Assembly (NCBI GenBank): GCA_963805405.1
Contig: CAWDUC010000020.1
Coordinates: forward strand, 248,001 to 312,000
Direction of reading: 5' to 3'
Length of the DNA: 64,000 nucleotides
Source of the DNA: JAEUMG01 sp963805405
GTDB taxonomy: Bacteria > Pseudomonadota > Alphaproteobacteria > Rhizobiales > Aestuariivirgaceae
Within the stretch, counting starts at the first letter, position 1; the number at the start of each line of letters is the position of its first letter. The translations under genes and the position numbers were made by a program. Positions 45,633-55,287 of this stretch are shown piece by piece. Below the pieces are notes generated by a model. The model did no database searches. It was not told where the DNA came from and saw only the letters and a program-made list of their open reading frames with translations.

Positions 45633-46493
45633 TGGGATTCTCCTTCAGCGCGGCTGTCATACCAGTCGAGGATGGCGCGCCATTCGCTGATACGTCCGAC
45701 AACCACGATGGCCGGCGTGGCGGGCGTATTCGTTTCGAGAAATGCATCGACAGCGCCGAGCGTGGTGTCAAGGACCGTCTGGTGCGGCATGGTGGCATTG
45801 GAGACGATGATGACGCGGATCATGATCGGCGCGACCGCCGTCGCGCAAGGCGCGGGCGATCTCGCCCAGATGCTTGACCGCCATGTACATGACGATGACC
45901 GGCGAGGCGCGCGCAACCGCCGCCCAATCGACATTGGCTGGCATCTTGCCGGAGGCGTCATGGCCGGTGAGGAAGATGACCGAATGGTTGGTGTCGCGAT
46001 GGGTGGCCGGCAGCCCGGCATAGGCGAGCCCGCCGACGCCTGACGTGATGCCGGGCACGATGCGGAACGGCACGCCGGCCTTGGCGAGATGCTGGCATTC
46101 CTCGCCGCCGCGCCCGAACATGAACGGGTCGCCACCCTTAAGGCGCAGGACGCGCTTGCCTGCATGGGCCAGCTCGATCAGGCGTTCAGAAATGTCCCGC
46201 TGCATGGGCGACGGCTTGCCGCCGCGCTTGCCGGCATATTCGATTTCGGCGCCGACCCTCACCCAGCGCAGGATATCGGCATTGACCAGGGCATCGTAAA
46301 CCACGACGTCGCAGTGCTGCATGGCGTGGTAGCAGAGAAGCGACATGAGGCCCGGCGCGCCGGGGCCGGCGCCCGCCAGCCAGACCCAGCCCGGCTCGAA
46401 AACGGGGAAAGCCTCGGCGTCGAGGCGCGCAAAGCCCGGCGCCGCACCGGCCTCGGCCCAGCTTTCAAGCTTCGATTTGGGATCAGTCTTCAC
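45614..46493 (-). CDS. cobA: Uroporphyrinogen-III C-methyltransferase, 1-base frameshift
   Basis: This SAM-dependent enzyme makes precorrin-2, the branch point to cobalamin and siroheme. The SUMT pattern is clear: GWVWLAGAGPGAPGLMSL, VVVYDALVN, YAGKRGG, RLKGGDPFMFGRGGEE, VPGITSGVGGLAYAGLP and IFLTGHDA. Near 45835 the frame changes (after ALRDGGRA) and resumes as IMIRVIIVSNATMPHQTVL and PAIVVVGRISEWRAILDW. The C-terminus is uncertain: one frame ends at 45614, while another gives LKENPIG and stops at 45625, just ahead of cobB. It is divergent from cbiD, with 42 bp between the starts. Confidence 0.92.
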
Positions 46494-46535
46494 GCCGTTT
46501 GGTTCTCCCGCGCGGGCCTCTTATACATAGCGGCC

Positions 46536-47601
46536 ATGACAGCCTCCAGAGACAAGCCGGAAGGCGCATTGAGACGCGGCTGGACGACCGGCGCTTGCGC
46601 GACAGCGGCAACCAAGGCGGCATATGCGGCATTGCTGACAGGCGATTTCCCCGATCCGGTCGAGATCACCCTGCCGAAGGGCGAGCGGCCGAGCTTTGCC
46701 TTGGCGCTTGAGGGCAAAGGCGACGGCTGGGCCAGGGCCGGGATCGTCAAGGATGCGGGCGATGATCCCGACGTCACCCATGGCTGCCTCGTCGTAGCAA
46801 CGGTGCACCAGGGCGGCGAGGGGATCGTCTTTCAAGGCCGGAGAGGGGGTCGGGATGGTGACGCAGGCCGGGCCTGCCAATCCCGCCGGGCGAGCCCGCG
46901 ATCAATCCCGTGCCGCGCGAGATGATGCGCAGAGGTCGTCAGCCGAGCTAGGCGGGCCAGGGAATGTCGAGATCGAAATTTCCATTCCGGGTGGCGAGAA
47001 GCTTGCCGAAAAGACCTGGAACCCGCGTCTGGGGATCGTCGGCGGCCTGTCGATCCTCGGCACGACGGGCATCGTCATCCGTTTTCCTGCTCGGCCTGGA
47101 TCGCCTCGATCCACCGCGGTATCGATGTGGCGCGGGCCGCCGGCCTCACGCATATTGCGGGGGCAACGGGGTCGACATCGGAAGATGCGGCGCGCGCTTT
47201 TCATAATCTGCCTCTTGAGGCGATGATCGACATGGGCGATTTCGCCGGCGGGCTTCTGAAGTATCTGCGCGATCATCCGGTGCCACGGCTCACTATCGCC
47301 GGCGGTTTCGGCAAAAATGGTGAAACTCGCGCAAGGTGCGATGGATCTGCATTCCGGGCGGAGCCAAGTCGATTTTGCGTGGCTGGCCCAGCATGTCCCG
47401 CCGACACTTGAGCCAGCAGTACTCTCGGCCAATACGGCGCAGCAGGTGTTTGAACTGTGCCGAAGTGCAGGCGTTGATATTGCCCGTGTGGTCGCGGAAT
47501 CGGCGCTTGTTGCAGGCGTTGGAGTTTTGCGCGGCGCGCCGGTCGCCCTTGATATTGTGATCGCCGACCGCGAAGGGCACGTCATCGCACATGCCACTTA
47601 A
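46536..47601 (+). CDS. cbiD: Cobalt-precorrin-5B C1-methyltransferase (CbiD-like), multiple frameshifts
   Basis: This SAM-dependent methyltransferase of corrin-ring synthesis starts MTASRDKPEGALRRGWTTG with the conserved TTGACATAATKAA motif. EITLPKGERPSF, AGIVKDAGDDPDVTHG, EIEISIPGGEKLAEKTWNPR, IVGGLSILGTTGIV, THIAGATGSTSED, MIDMGDFAGGLLKYL and LTIAGGFGK are all present but spread over three frames. Breaks lie near 46840, 46940, 47085 and 47320. The last part reads cleanly to the TAA at 47601 and overlaps cobK by 11 bases. Repaired it has about 350 residues. CbiD is usual in the anaerobic route but occurs in several alphaproteobacteria with otherwise aerobic-type gene names. Confidence 0.88.
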
Positions 47602-48322
47602 ACGCATTCTCATATTCGGAGGAACGACCGAAGCTCGCTTGCTTGCCGATCGCCTGGTGGAGGATGGCTTCGGGGTGGTGACCGCACTGGCCGGCGTCAC
47701 ACAGGATCCCATTTTGCCCAAGGGCGAAGTTCATCGCGGCCGGTTTGGTGGGGTCGAGGGAATTGTCGCCTATCTGCGGCGTGAGCATTTAGACATGATC
47801 GTCGACGCGACGCATCCCTTTGCCGCAAAGATTTCTGCCAACATCGCCGCCGCAGGACAGCAACTCGCCATCCCTTGCGTTCAATTGCAGCGCCAAGCCT
47901 GGCAGAGCGAACCTCGCGATCGGTGGATAGAAACCGCCGATGTCGAGGCCGCTGCAGGCACAGTGCCGCTCCATGCACGCGTTCTCCTTACGATCGGTCA
48001 CCGCGGCCTCCAACCCTTCCTTGCACGGAGCGATCTTTCGGGCATCGTTCGGGTGATCGAGCCGGTCGGCCAGCCGTTGCCCTTAGCCTGGCGCCAATTG
48101 CAGATCCGCCCACCCTATACTGTCGATCAGGAACTTCGGTTGCTGGCCGACGAACACATCACCGTTCTCGTCACGAAAAATTCAGGCGGCGAGGCCACCG
48201 CCGCAAAGCTGATTGCAGCGCGGGAAAGAAAGATTCCCGTGGTGATGATCGCGCGTCCTCACAAGTCCGCAATGCGGAGCTTTAGTAATGTTGCGACTTT
48301 GGTTGAGGCGCTAAAGGCTTGA
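47591..48322 (+). CDS. cobK: Precorrin-6A reductase
   Basis: This NADPH-dependent reductase of corrin synthesis has 243 residues. The Rossmann start is KRILIFGGTTEARLLADRL. Further landmarks are MIVDATHPFAAKISANI, LLTIGHRGLQPFL, LPLAWRQLQIRPPYTVDQE and ITVLVTKNSGGEATAAKL, as in CobK/CbiJ. It overlaps the cbiD 3' end by 11 bases in another frame. After its stop, a 178-bp gap leads to aapJ; a short open frame starting at TTG 48319 there has no recognisable features. Confidence 0.93.
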   Translation: MPLKRILIFGGTTEARLLADRLVEDGFGVVTALAGVTQDPILPKGEVHRGRFGGVEGIVAYLRREHLDMIVDATHPFAAKISANIAAAGQQLAIPCVQLQRQAWQSEPRDRWIETADVEAAAGTVPLHARVLLTIGHRGLQPFLARSDLSGIVRVIEPVGQPLPLAWRQLQIRPPYTVDQELRLLADEHITVLVTKNSGGEATAAKLIAARERKIPVVMIARPHKSAMRSFSNVATLVEALKA

Positions 48323-48500
48323 CCGGGGCGCCGTTCTCGGCTTCTGTAACAATCAAGGGATGCACAAGACTTAAGCATCTCGAGGGAGACGAGAAACCAC
48401 GTGCGATCTGCCCTGCGGGTGCGCCGGTGATAGAAATTCGATCCGAAGCCGGACTAGTGCTTGCGGTGACGACGCCGATATTCAGTAAAAGGGAACGGTT

Positions 48501-49535
48501 ATGAAGGGTAAACTACTTTCATGTGTTTTCGGCTTTGGCCTCGCGCTGACCGCGAGTGGGGCAATGGCCGGAACATTGGATGACGTGAAAGCCAAGGGCT
48601 TCATCCAATGCGGCGTCAGCCAAGGTCTTCCCGGATTTTCGAATCCGGACTCGCAGAACAACTGGACAGGCATGGACGTTGACTTCTGCAAGGCGGTCGC
48701 CTCGGCGATCTTCAACGATGCGAGCAAAGTCAAGTACACGCCGCTCTCCGCGAAAGAGCGCTTCACGGCGCTGCAGTCCGGTGAAGTCGACGTGCTTTCT
48801 CGCAACACTACCTGGACGATGAGCCGCGATACGTCGCTCGGCCTGAAATTCGCAGGTGTGATGTATTATGACGGCCAGGGCTTCATGGTGAAGAAGGGCC
48901 TCGGCGTCAACAGCGCGCTCGGCCTCAACGGCGCCTCGGTCTGCACCAACACCGGAACGACCACCGAACTCAACCTCGCCGACTTCTTCAAGGCGAACAA
49001 CATGCAGTACCAAGTCGTGGCGATCGAGAACTCGGATGAAGTTCTCAAGGCCTATGACGAAGGCCGCTGCGACGTGTTCACGACCGATCAGTCAGGCCTC
49101 TATGCCGAGCGCCTCAAGCTCAAGAATCCGGACGAGCACGTTGTGCTCCCCGAGATCATCTCGAAGGAGCCACTCGGCCCGGTGGTGCGCCAGGGTGACG
49201 ATGCCTGGTTCAATATCGTGAAGTGGACCTACTACGCGCTGCTCAATGCCGAAGAACTCGGCGTGACCCAGGCCAATGTGGATGAAATGAAGAAGTCCAC
49301 CAATCCCGAGATCAAGCGCCTCCTCGGCGTGCCCAATGAAGATGGCTCGGGTGCGGGTTTTGGCGTCGGCATCGGGCTCGATGACGCGTGGGCTTACCAG
49401 ATCATCAAGAATGGCGGCAACTACAGCGAAATCTTCGAGCGCAATGTCGGTGAAACGACGCCGCTCAAGATCGCGCGCGGCAAAAACGCGCTGTGGAACA
49501 AGGGCGGCCTGCAATACGCGCCGCCGATCCGCTAA
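48501..49535 (+). CDS. aapJ: General L-amino-acid ABC transporter, substrate-binding protein
   Basis: This periplasmic receptor of the broad-range AapJQMP importer has 344 residues. The signal peptide (LLSCVFGFGLALTASGAMA) is cut before GTLDDVKAKGFIQCGVSQG. The SBP family 3 pattern is complete: GMDVDFCKAVASAIF, TALQSGEVDVLSRNTTWT, GASVCTNTGTTTELNLADFF, and DVFTTDQSGLYAERL. Two cysteines of the mature part could form a disulfide, as in AapJ. A strong hairpin lies between it and aapQ, which would let the binding protein be made in excess. No frameshift is seen. Confidence 0.96.
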   Translation: MKGKLLSCVFGFGLALTASGAMAGTLDDVKAKGFIQCGVSQGLPGFSNPDSQNNWTGMDVDFCKAVASAIFNDASKVKYTPLSAKERFTALQSGEVDVLSRNTTWTMSRDTSLGLKFAGVMYYDGQGFMVKKGLGVNSALGLNGASVCTNTGTTTELNLADFFKANNMQYQVVAIENSDEVLKAYDEGRCDVFTTDQSGLYAERLKLKNPDEHVVLPEIISKEPLGPVVRQGDDAWFNIVKWTYYALLNAEELGVTQANVDEMKKSTNPEIKRLLGVPNEDGSGAGFGVGIGLDDAWAYQIIKNGGNYSEIFERNVGETTPLKIARGKNALWNKGGLQYAPPIR

Positions 49536-49547
49536 GCAGAATTGATT

Positions 49548-49577
49548 GAAGGGCTCGGCAGCATTGCCGGGCCCTTC
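49548..49577 (+). terminator. Hairpin between aapJ and aapQ (partial terminator or mRNA-stabilising stem)
   Basis: GAAGGGCTCGGCA pairs with TGCCGGGCCCTTC around a GCAT loop, giving a 13-base-pair stem with one mismatch, starting 12 bases after the aapJ stop. It is followed by GGTCTTT, a weak U-rich stretch. In amino-acid ABC operons such stems commonly cap the binding-protein message and reduce readthrough into the permease genes. Confidence 0.75.
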
Positions 49578-49660
49578 GGTCTTTGGGAGGAACCCGCACT
49601 CGAGGGCCGGCGAAAAAGGGCGCGATAGACGCTCTAAACGCCGGAAGGGGACGCAAGAGA

Positions 49661-50845
49661 ATGACGGCAACGACGGATGTAGCCGGCAAGCCACGCGTGT
49701 CGCCGTGGAATGATCCGGGCAAGCGTGCGCTTCTTATCCAAATCATACTCCTCGTCGTCTTTGCCATTCTTGCCTATGAGATCGTCCAGAACACGGTCGC
49801 CAACCTGCGCAGCCGGAATATCTCTTCGGGCTTCGATTTTCTCTCAAAGTCTTCCGGCTTCGATATCATTCAGTCGCTGATACCTTACAACAGCGACATG
49901 TCCTATGGGCGTGCGCTGTTCGTGGGATTTTTGAACACGCTTCTGATTTCGGCCGTGAGTATCGTTGCCGCCACGATCATCGGCTTCACCATGGGCATCA
50001 TGCGCCTGTCCAAGAACTGGCTCGTGGCGCGGGTTGCGACGCTTTATATCGAGATCTTCCGCAATATTCCGGTGCTTTTGTGGATTTTCATCTTTTACGG
50101 CGCGGTTTTGAAGCCTTTGCCCGGACCGCGCGAGGCACTCAGCCTGCTCGATAGTTTCTTTCTTTCCAACCGCGGTTTCATGATGCCGCGCCCACTGTTC
50201 GGAGAAGGTGCCTGGCTTGGCGGGGTTGGACTCATCCTTGGCCTCATCGGGTGCTGGATCGTCGCACGCTGGGCCAAGGCGCGACAGGTTCAGACGGGCG
50301 AGACATTTCCAGTCCTTTGGACGTCAATCGGGCTCATCGTCGGTCTTCCGCTCATCGGCTTCGCACTGGCGGGATTCCCCATACAGTGGGAATTCCCGGC
50401 GCTTAAGGGGTTCAATTTCGCCGGCGGCATTGCCGTCATCCCCGAATTCATTGCGCTGTTCCTTGCGTTGTCAATCTACACCGGCACCTATATTGCGGAA
50501 GCCGTGCGTGCCGGCATCCAGTCGGTAAGCCACGGACAAACCGAGGCTGCACTTGCGTTAGGGCTTTCGCCCAGCCATGTCCTCCGGCTTGTGGTCGTGC
50601 CGCAGGCGATGCGGGTCATCATCCCGCCACTTGCCAGCACCTATCTGAGCCTAACCAAAAACTCCTCCCTGGCGGTTGCCATCGGCTATCCCGACCTCGT
50701 CGCGGCGGGCGGTACCGTGCTCAACCAGACCGGCCAGGCCATCGAAGTCGTCGGCATCTGGATGGTCGTCTATCTGAGCCTGAGCCTCCTGACATCGGGC
50801 TTCATGAACTGGTTCAACTCTCGCATGCGACTGGTGGAGCGCTAG
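49661..50845 (+). CDS. aapQ: General L-amino-acid ABC transporter, permease
   Basis: The protein has 394 residues from ATG 49661. The hydrophobic N-terminus (KRALLIQIILLVVFAILAYEI) is followed by the transport domain: LFVGFLNTLLISAVSIVAATIIG, IEIFRNIPVLLWIFIFY and the EAA loop EAALALGLSPSHVLRLVVVPQAM. The length and large insertion between helices are typical of AapQ/BztB rather than the smaller HisQ/GlnP permeases. It is followed by aapM after one base. Confidence 0.94.
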   Translation: MTATTDVAGKPRVSPWNDPGKRALLIQIILLVVFAILAYEIVQNTVANLRSRNISSGFDFLSKSSGFDIIQSLIPYNSDMSYGRALFVGFLNTLLISAVSIVAATIIGFTMGIMRLSKNWLVARVATLYIEIFRNIPVLLWIFIFYGAVLKPLPGPREALSLLDSFFLSNRGFMMPRPLFGEGAWLGGVGLILGLIGCWIVARWAKARQVQTGETFPVLWTSIGLIVGLPLIGFALAGFPIQWEFPALKGFNFAGGIAVIPEFIALFLALSIYTGTYIAEAVRAGIQSVSHGQTEAALALGLSPSHVLRLVVVPQAMRVIIPPLASTYLSLTKNSSLAVAIGYPDLVAAGGTVLNQTGQAIEVVGIWMVVYLSLSLLTSGFMNWFNSRMRLVER

Positions 50846-50846
50846 C

Positions 50847-52350
50847 ATGCCGATTGACACGACCGGCGTTGCTTTCGTCCGTACCGAGGATGCACCGCTC
50901 CTGCCGCCACCCTCCAATGCCGCGGGTTTGAGGGGCTGGCTTCTCAGGAACCTGTTTTCTTCACCGCTCAACATACTGCTGACCGTCGTGTTCGGCGCGT
51001 TGCTTGGATACTTGATCTGGGACACGGTGAAGTGGGGCATCTTCGATGCGGTTTGGACCGGCAGTGATCGCGAGGCCTGTACAGGCGAGGGCGTCGGCGC
51101 CTGCTGGCCGCTTGTCTGGGAAAAGTTCCCGCAGTGGATCTACGGCTTCTATACGATCGACCAACGCTGGCGCCCCAATCTCGTATTCCTGATCGGCGGA
51201 GTAGCGCTGATCCCGATGCTCATCCCGTCTCTGGGCGGGAAATTGTGGAACGCGCTATTCCTGCTGATCGCGTTTCCGCTCATCACCATAATTCTGCTGA
51301 GCGGCGGCAATGTGAACTTCCTCGCGCAGACCTATGTCGGGGTGATCTCGCTTCTCCTTCTCGCCGCTGTCCTCGTGCCGATCGCGGCCTATGGGCTTGA
51401 GGATGGGCTCGCTCGCAACCGGCTGGGTATGATCCTCGCGGCCGTGGCGCTGCTCGTGTGGCTGGCGGGCTTCTTCATCGACACGCCAAATGTCTCGATC
51501 GGCTTTGCCGGTGTCGAAACCTTGCCATTCTTGTCGAGCGTGCTCGCCTTTTTAGTCGGCGCTGTCTCAATCAAGGCGGCGCTCGCCGATAAGACGCTGG
51601 CCGGGCGCTCGGCGCTCAAGGGCTGGGCGCTGGTCGCGGGCGGCCTGTTGGTCGCCATGCTCTTGCTCGACATCGATTTCGGGTTGGAACAGGTTGAGAC
51701 TTCGCAGTGGGGTGGACTGCTTCTCACCTTAGTCGTCGCGGTGACCGGCATCGTCGTGTCCTTGCCGATCGGCATTATGCTGGCGCTGGGCCGGCGCTCG
51801 AAAATGCCGGTCGTACGGATGTTCTCGATCGTCTTTATCGAAATTTGGCGCGGCGTACCGTTGATTACCGTGCTCTTCATGTCGAGCGTCATGCTGCCGC
51901 TGTTCCTGCCGGCGGGTGTAAATTTCGACAAGCTGCTGCGTGCTCTGGTTGGCGTTGCCCTCTTTTCCGTCGGCCTATATGGCCGAAGTGGTGCGCGCTG
52001 GCCTGCAGGCAATTCCGCGCGGACAATATGAGGGGGCGCAGGCACTCGGGCTTTCCTACTGGCAGATGATGGCCAAGATCATCCTGCCGCAAGCCTTGAA
52101 GATATCGATCCCGAATATCGTCGGGAACTTCATCAGCCTGTTCAAGGACACGACGCTCGTCTCGATCATAGGTATCTTCGATCTTCTGGGCATCGTCCAG
52201 GCGGGCTTGCGCGATGCGAAATGGGCCTCTGCCGCTTCCGCGCCGACCGGCTATTTCACCGTGGCGTTGATGTTCTGGATTTTCTGCTTCGGCATGTCGC
52301 GCTATTCCATATTCATCGAACGCCGGCTCGCGACCGGCCACAAACGGTAA
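50847..52350 (+). CDS. aapM: General L-amino-acid ABC transporter, permease, 1-base frameshift
   Basis: This second permease subunit has multiple helices (LLTVVFGALLGYLIW, LVFLIGGVALIPMLIPSLGG, WGGLLLTLVVAVTGIVVSLPIG) and a tail with VFIEIWRGVPLITVLFMSSVM. Near 51965 the frame shifts after ALVGVALFS and resumes as AYMAEVVRAGLQAIPRGQYEG and the EAA loop ALGLSYWQMMAKIILPQAL. Repaired it has about 500 residues, including the long AapM/BztC-type N-terminal part. It starts one base after aapQ stops, and aapP follows 12 bases after it. Confidence 0.92.
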
Positions 52351-52362
52351 GGACTGAATTTT

Positions 52363-53130
52363 ATGGCTGAGGCCGCGAGAAAACTCGAAGTCGGTGATGA
52401 AGTGGCGGTGCAGATCGTCGGCATGAACAAGTGGTACGGCGATTTCCATGTCCTGCGCGACATCAATCTGACCGTCTACAAGGGCGAACGCATCGTCATC
52501 TGCGGGCCGTCCGGCTCTGGCAAGTCCACCCTTATCCGCTGCATCAACCGGTTAGAAGAGCACCAGGCCGGGCAGATCATCGTCGACAACATTGAGCTTA
52601 CCAATGACGTCAAGCGTATCGATGAGGTGCGGCGCGAAGTCGGCATGGTATTCCAGCATTTCAATCTTTTTCCGCATCTTACCGTGCTCGAGAATCTGAC
52701 GCTTGCGCCGACCTGGGTGCGCAAAATGCCGAAGGCGGAAGCCGAGGAGGCCGCGATGACATATCTCAAGCGCGTCAAGATCCCCGACCAGGCCAAGAAA
52801 TATCCCGGACAGCTTTCAGGCGGCCAGCAGCAACGCGTGGCGATCGCGCGGGCCCTGTGCATGAACCCCCGTATCATGCTGTTCGACGAGCCGACGTCGG
52901 CGCTCGATCCTGAGATGATTAAGGAAGTGCTCGACGTCATGGTCGATCTCGCGCAGAGCGGCATGACGATGCTGTGCGTGACGCATGAAATGGGTTTTGC
53001 GCGCCAGGTCGCCAACCGAGTGATCTTCATGGATCAGGGCCAGATCATCGAGCAGAACTCGCCGGTCGAGTTCTTCACCAACGCTAAAAGCGAGCGGACG
53101 AAGCTGTTCCTGAGCCAGATACTGCATTAA
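52363..53130 (+). CDS. aapP: General L-amino-acid ABC transporter, ATP-binding protein
   Basis: The protein has 255 residues and belongs to the polar amino-acid ABC ATPases. Walker A is CGPSGSGKSTLIR, the Q-loop GMVFQHFNLFPHLTVLEN, the signature LSGGQQQRVAIARAL, Walker B IMLFDEPTSALDPE and the H-loop CVTHEMGFA. NRLEEHQAGQI is typical of the GlnQ/AapP group. It ends the aapJQMP operon; the convergent GNAT gene stops 2 bases beyond. Confidence 0.96.
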   Translation: MAEAARKLEVGDEVAVQIVGMNKWYGDFHVLRDINLTVYKGERIVICGPSGSGKSTLIRCINRLEEHQAGQIIVDNIELTNDVKRIDEVRREVGMVFQHFNLFPHLTVLENLTLAPTWVRKMPKAEAEEAAMTYLKRVKIPDQAKKYPGQLSGGQQQRVAIARALCMNPRIMLFDEPTSALDPEMIKEVLDVMVDLAQSGMTMLCVTHEMGFARQVANRVIFMDQGQIIEQNSPVEFFTNAKSERTKLFLSQILH

Positions 53131-53132
53131 TA

Positions 53133-53705
53133 TTAGATGAGGTGCCCAGAGTATTTCGGATCAAGGAACATATCGAGCGTCGTGCCTTCCGGCAGCGTGT
53201 AGAGCTTGGGCCGACGGTCATAGGGTGCAAAGCCCATCTTCTGGTAGAGGGGGAGGGCGATAGGCCCGTCGAAAGTGCAGGTATCGACGATCACGCGTTC
53301 CGGTGTGTGCGCCCAGCAGGCGGTGATCGCTTCGGCGAGGAGATACTTGCCGAGTCCGAGACCATGAAAATCGCGGATCAGGCCGAAATATTTCAGTTCG
53401 ACTTCGGTCGGTTTGCCGCGTGCGTCGACTTCAAAAAAGCCGGCCGGAACTCCCGAAACGTAGAGCACGTAGATTTCGACCAGTTCGTCGGAAATATTTG
53501 AGATAAGCTCGGTGTCCGACATTTTCTTGCGGTCGATCCACATCAACCCATCACCGACCGTGTCATAGAGATAGCGATAGAAATGGACGGGCGGCGATTC
53601 CGCGCGCATCAAAAGCAGCTTTAGATTGGCGGGCGGCGGGACATGGCGATGGTGGTTCTCGCGCATCTCAAGATAGGTGACGATGGTCTCGATCGTTTCC
53701 GCCAT
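53133..53705 (-). CDS. GNAT-family N-acetyltransferase
   Basis: The protein has 190 residues. The acetyl-CoA binding motif A is DFHGLGLGKYLLAEAI, preceded by a beta strand (VELKYFGLI) and followed by PLYQKMGFAPYD, the usual end of the GNAT fold. It begins MAETIETIVTYLEMREN. The substrate cannot be told. The ATG lies 1 base after the sseA stop, making it the last gene of a cysK-alaX-sseA-GNAT operon, which suggests a thiol or amino-acid substrate (inference). Confidence 0.87.
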   Translation of the reverse strand: MAETIETIVTYLEMRENHHRHVPPPANLKLLLMRAESPPVHFYRYLYDTVGDGLMWIDRKKMSDTELISNISDELVEIYVLYVSGVPAGFFEVDARGKPTEVELKYFGLIRDFHGLGLGKYLLAEAITACWAHTPERVIVDTCTFDGPIALPLYQKMGFAPYDRRPKLYTLPEGTTLDMFLDPKYSGHLI

Positions 53706-53706
53706 A

Positions 53707-54552
53707 TCAGGTGCCGGTCTCGACGGGCGTATCGGTGGCTGCACCCCACTCGGACCACGAGCCATCATAAAGGCCGTGATCTTTCGCATTGAGCAAAGTC
53801 AGGCCGAGCGACAGGATGGCGGCCGTCACCCCTGAGCCGCAGGTGGTGATTACGGGCTTTGTCACGTCGATGCCCGCGCCGGCGAAGACCGTGGCGATTT
53901 CTTCAGGTGATTTCAGGGTCCCATCGGGCCGGAGCAGGGTGGCATAATGGACGTTCTTGGCGCCCGGCATGTGGCCGCCGCGCACGCCCGGGCGCGGTTC
54001 GGGCTCTTGCGCGCTGAAGCGAGTGAGTGAGCGCGCATCTGCAATCGCGGCTTCGCGCTTCTCGACAGCGCGAAGAACGTCCGCTTTGTCGCGCACCATC
54101 ATCGCCTGGTAGCGCGCGGTGAAATGGCGTTCCTGTGGCTTCGCGGCTGGGCCGTCTTCAAGCGGGCGCCCCTCCGTCTTCCATTTCGGCAAGCCGCCAT
54201 CGAGGACGGCGACATCGTCGTGACCGAAAACGCGGAACATCCACCATGCGCGGGCCGCCGAGAACAGGCCCGCCGCGTCATAGGCGATCACCTTCTTGCC
54301 GTCGCCGATGCCAAGCTTGCGCATGCGCGAGGCGAATTTCTCCGGCGACGGCAGCATGTGCGGCAGGCTGGTCTCGGTGTCGGAAATAGCGTCGATATCG
54401 AAGAACTGCGCGCCGGGAATGTGACCTTCGAGGAATTCAGCCTTGGCGTCGCGCTTGGCGGCGGGCAGGTGCCAGGAGGCATCGATGATGGAAATATCCG
54501 GCGCGTCGAGGCGTTCGGCGAGCCATTGGGTGGAAACGACATAGGGCGACAT
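53707..54552 (-). CDS. sseA: 3-Mercaptopyruvate sulfurtransferase
   Basis: The protein has 281 residues with two rhodanese domains. The N-terminal inactive domain contains IIDASWHLPAAKRDAKAEF and HIPGAQFFDID. The C-terminal catalytic domain has C238 in the loop TTCGSGVTAA; the CGSGVTA form marks mercaptopyruvate rather than thiosulfate specificity. The C-terminal Y-D-G-S-W-S-E-W motif is also family-typical. ATG 54552 follows the alaX gene by 10 bases. It handles sulfane sulfur from cysteine catabolism, consistent with cysK in the same operon. Confidence 0.94.
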   Translation of the reverse strand: MSPYVVSTQWLAERLDAPDISIIDASWHLPAAKRDAKAEFLEGHIPGAQFFDIDAISDTETSLPHMLPSPEKFASRMRKLGIGDGKKVIAYDAAGLFSAARAWWMFRVFGHDDVAVLDGGLPKWKTEGRPLEDGPAAKPQERHFTARYQAMMVRDKADVLRAVEKREAAIADARSLTRFSAQEPEPRPGVRGGHMPGAKNVHYATLLRPDGTLKSPEEIATVFAGAGIDVTKPVITTCGSGVTAAILSLGLTLLNAKDHGLYDGSWSEWGAATDTPVETGT

Positions 54553-54562
54553 GCGAATTCTC

Positions 54563-55287
54563 TCAGGCGAAAGCGAGGCGGATGCGGCGGTTCTGTTTGC
54601 CCTTGCTCTCGATGCCGGCAACGGTGATCGCGCCGATTTCGCCAGTCGAGCGCACATGCGTGCCGCCGCAGGGCTGCAAGTCGACGCTGCCATCTGGGCC
54701 GATGGCGACGAGGCGTACGCGGCCGGTGCCCATGGGCGGCTTCACCGACATGGTGCGGATCAGATTCTGGTTGGCTTCCATTTCCTCATCGCTGATCCAG
54801 CGAAACGAGACTGCGTGATCCGCGGCGATCAGTGCGTTGATCCTTTCGGCGAGTTCGGCCTTGTCGGGCACCTGGTCCTTCGGGATATCGAAATCGATGC
54901 GCCCGCCATCGTCGGTGATGGCGCCGCCGGTAACCGGGAAGGGCACTGTCGCACACAGGAGATGCATCACCGTGTGGGCGCGCATGTTGCGATAGCGGGT
55001 CGCCCAGTCGAGCGCGCAGTTCGACATCGGCTGCCAGGATCGGGCAATGCGGCCCGGTTGCGCCGGCACATGAACGATGATTCTTCGCCTCGTCATAGAC
55101 GGCGGTGGCGATGGGGATCGCGTTGCCGTCGAGAAGGCTAGCATGCCCTTGTCGCCGGGCTGGCCGCCGGCTGTGGCATAGAAAACCGTGCGGTCGAGGA
55201 TGATGCCGCCGCGATCGTTGATGGCGATCGACGCTTGGCCTCGGCGGCTGGCGATAGGCATCCTCGCGGTAGAGAATGTTCGGTCAT
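54563..55287 (-). CDS. Alanyl-tRNA editing protein (AlaX-type), multiple frameshifts
   Basis: This stand-alone editing domain hydrolyses mischarged tRNA (Ser or Gly on tRNA-Ala). The C-terminal part is clean: NMRAHTVMHLL with the H-x3-H zinc ligands, DFDIPKDQVPDKAELAERIN, and LQPCGGTHV with the C-x3-H ligands. The N-terminal 100 residues need about three single-base repairs to read on from MTEHSL through INDRGGIILDRTVFYATAGGQPGD, between 55260 and 55060. The ATG at 55287-55285 overlaps the cysK stop (ATGA). The frame runs open past the start into cysK DNA, which is not part of this gene. Confidence 0.87.

Noticed and set aside
43763..46043. Two plus-strand open frames of 470-504 codons over the cobalamin genes
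   Set aside because: They are shadows of cobQ, cobB and cobA. Their length comes from codon bias in GC-rich DNA, and no family pattern is present.
48319..48504. 61-residue open frame between cobK and aapJ
   Set aside because: It starts at a TTG without a ribosome site, overlaps the cobK stop and has no recognisable pattern.
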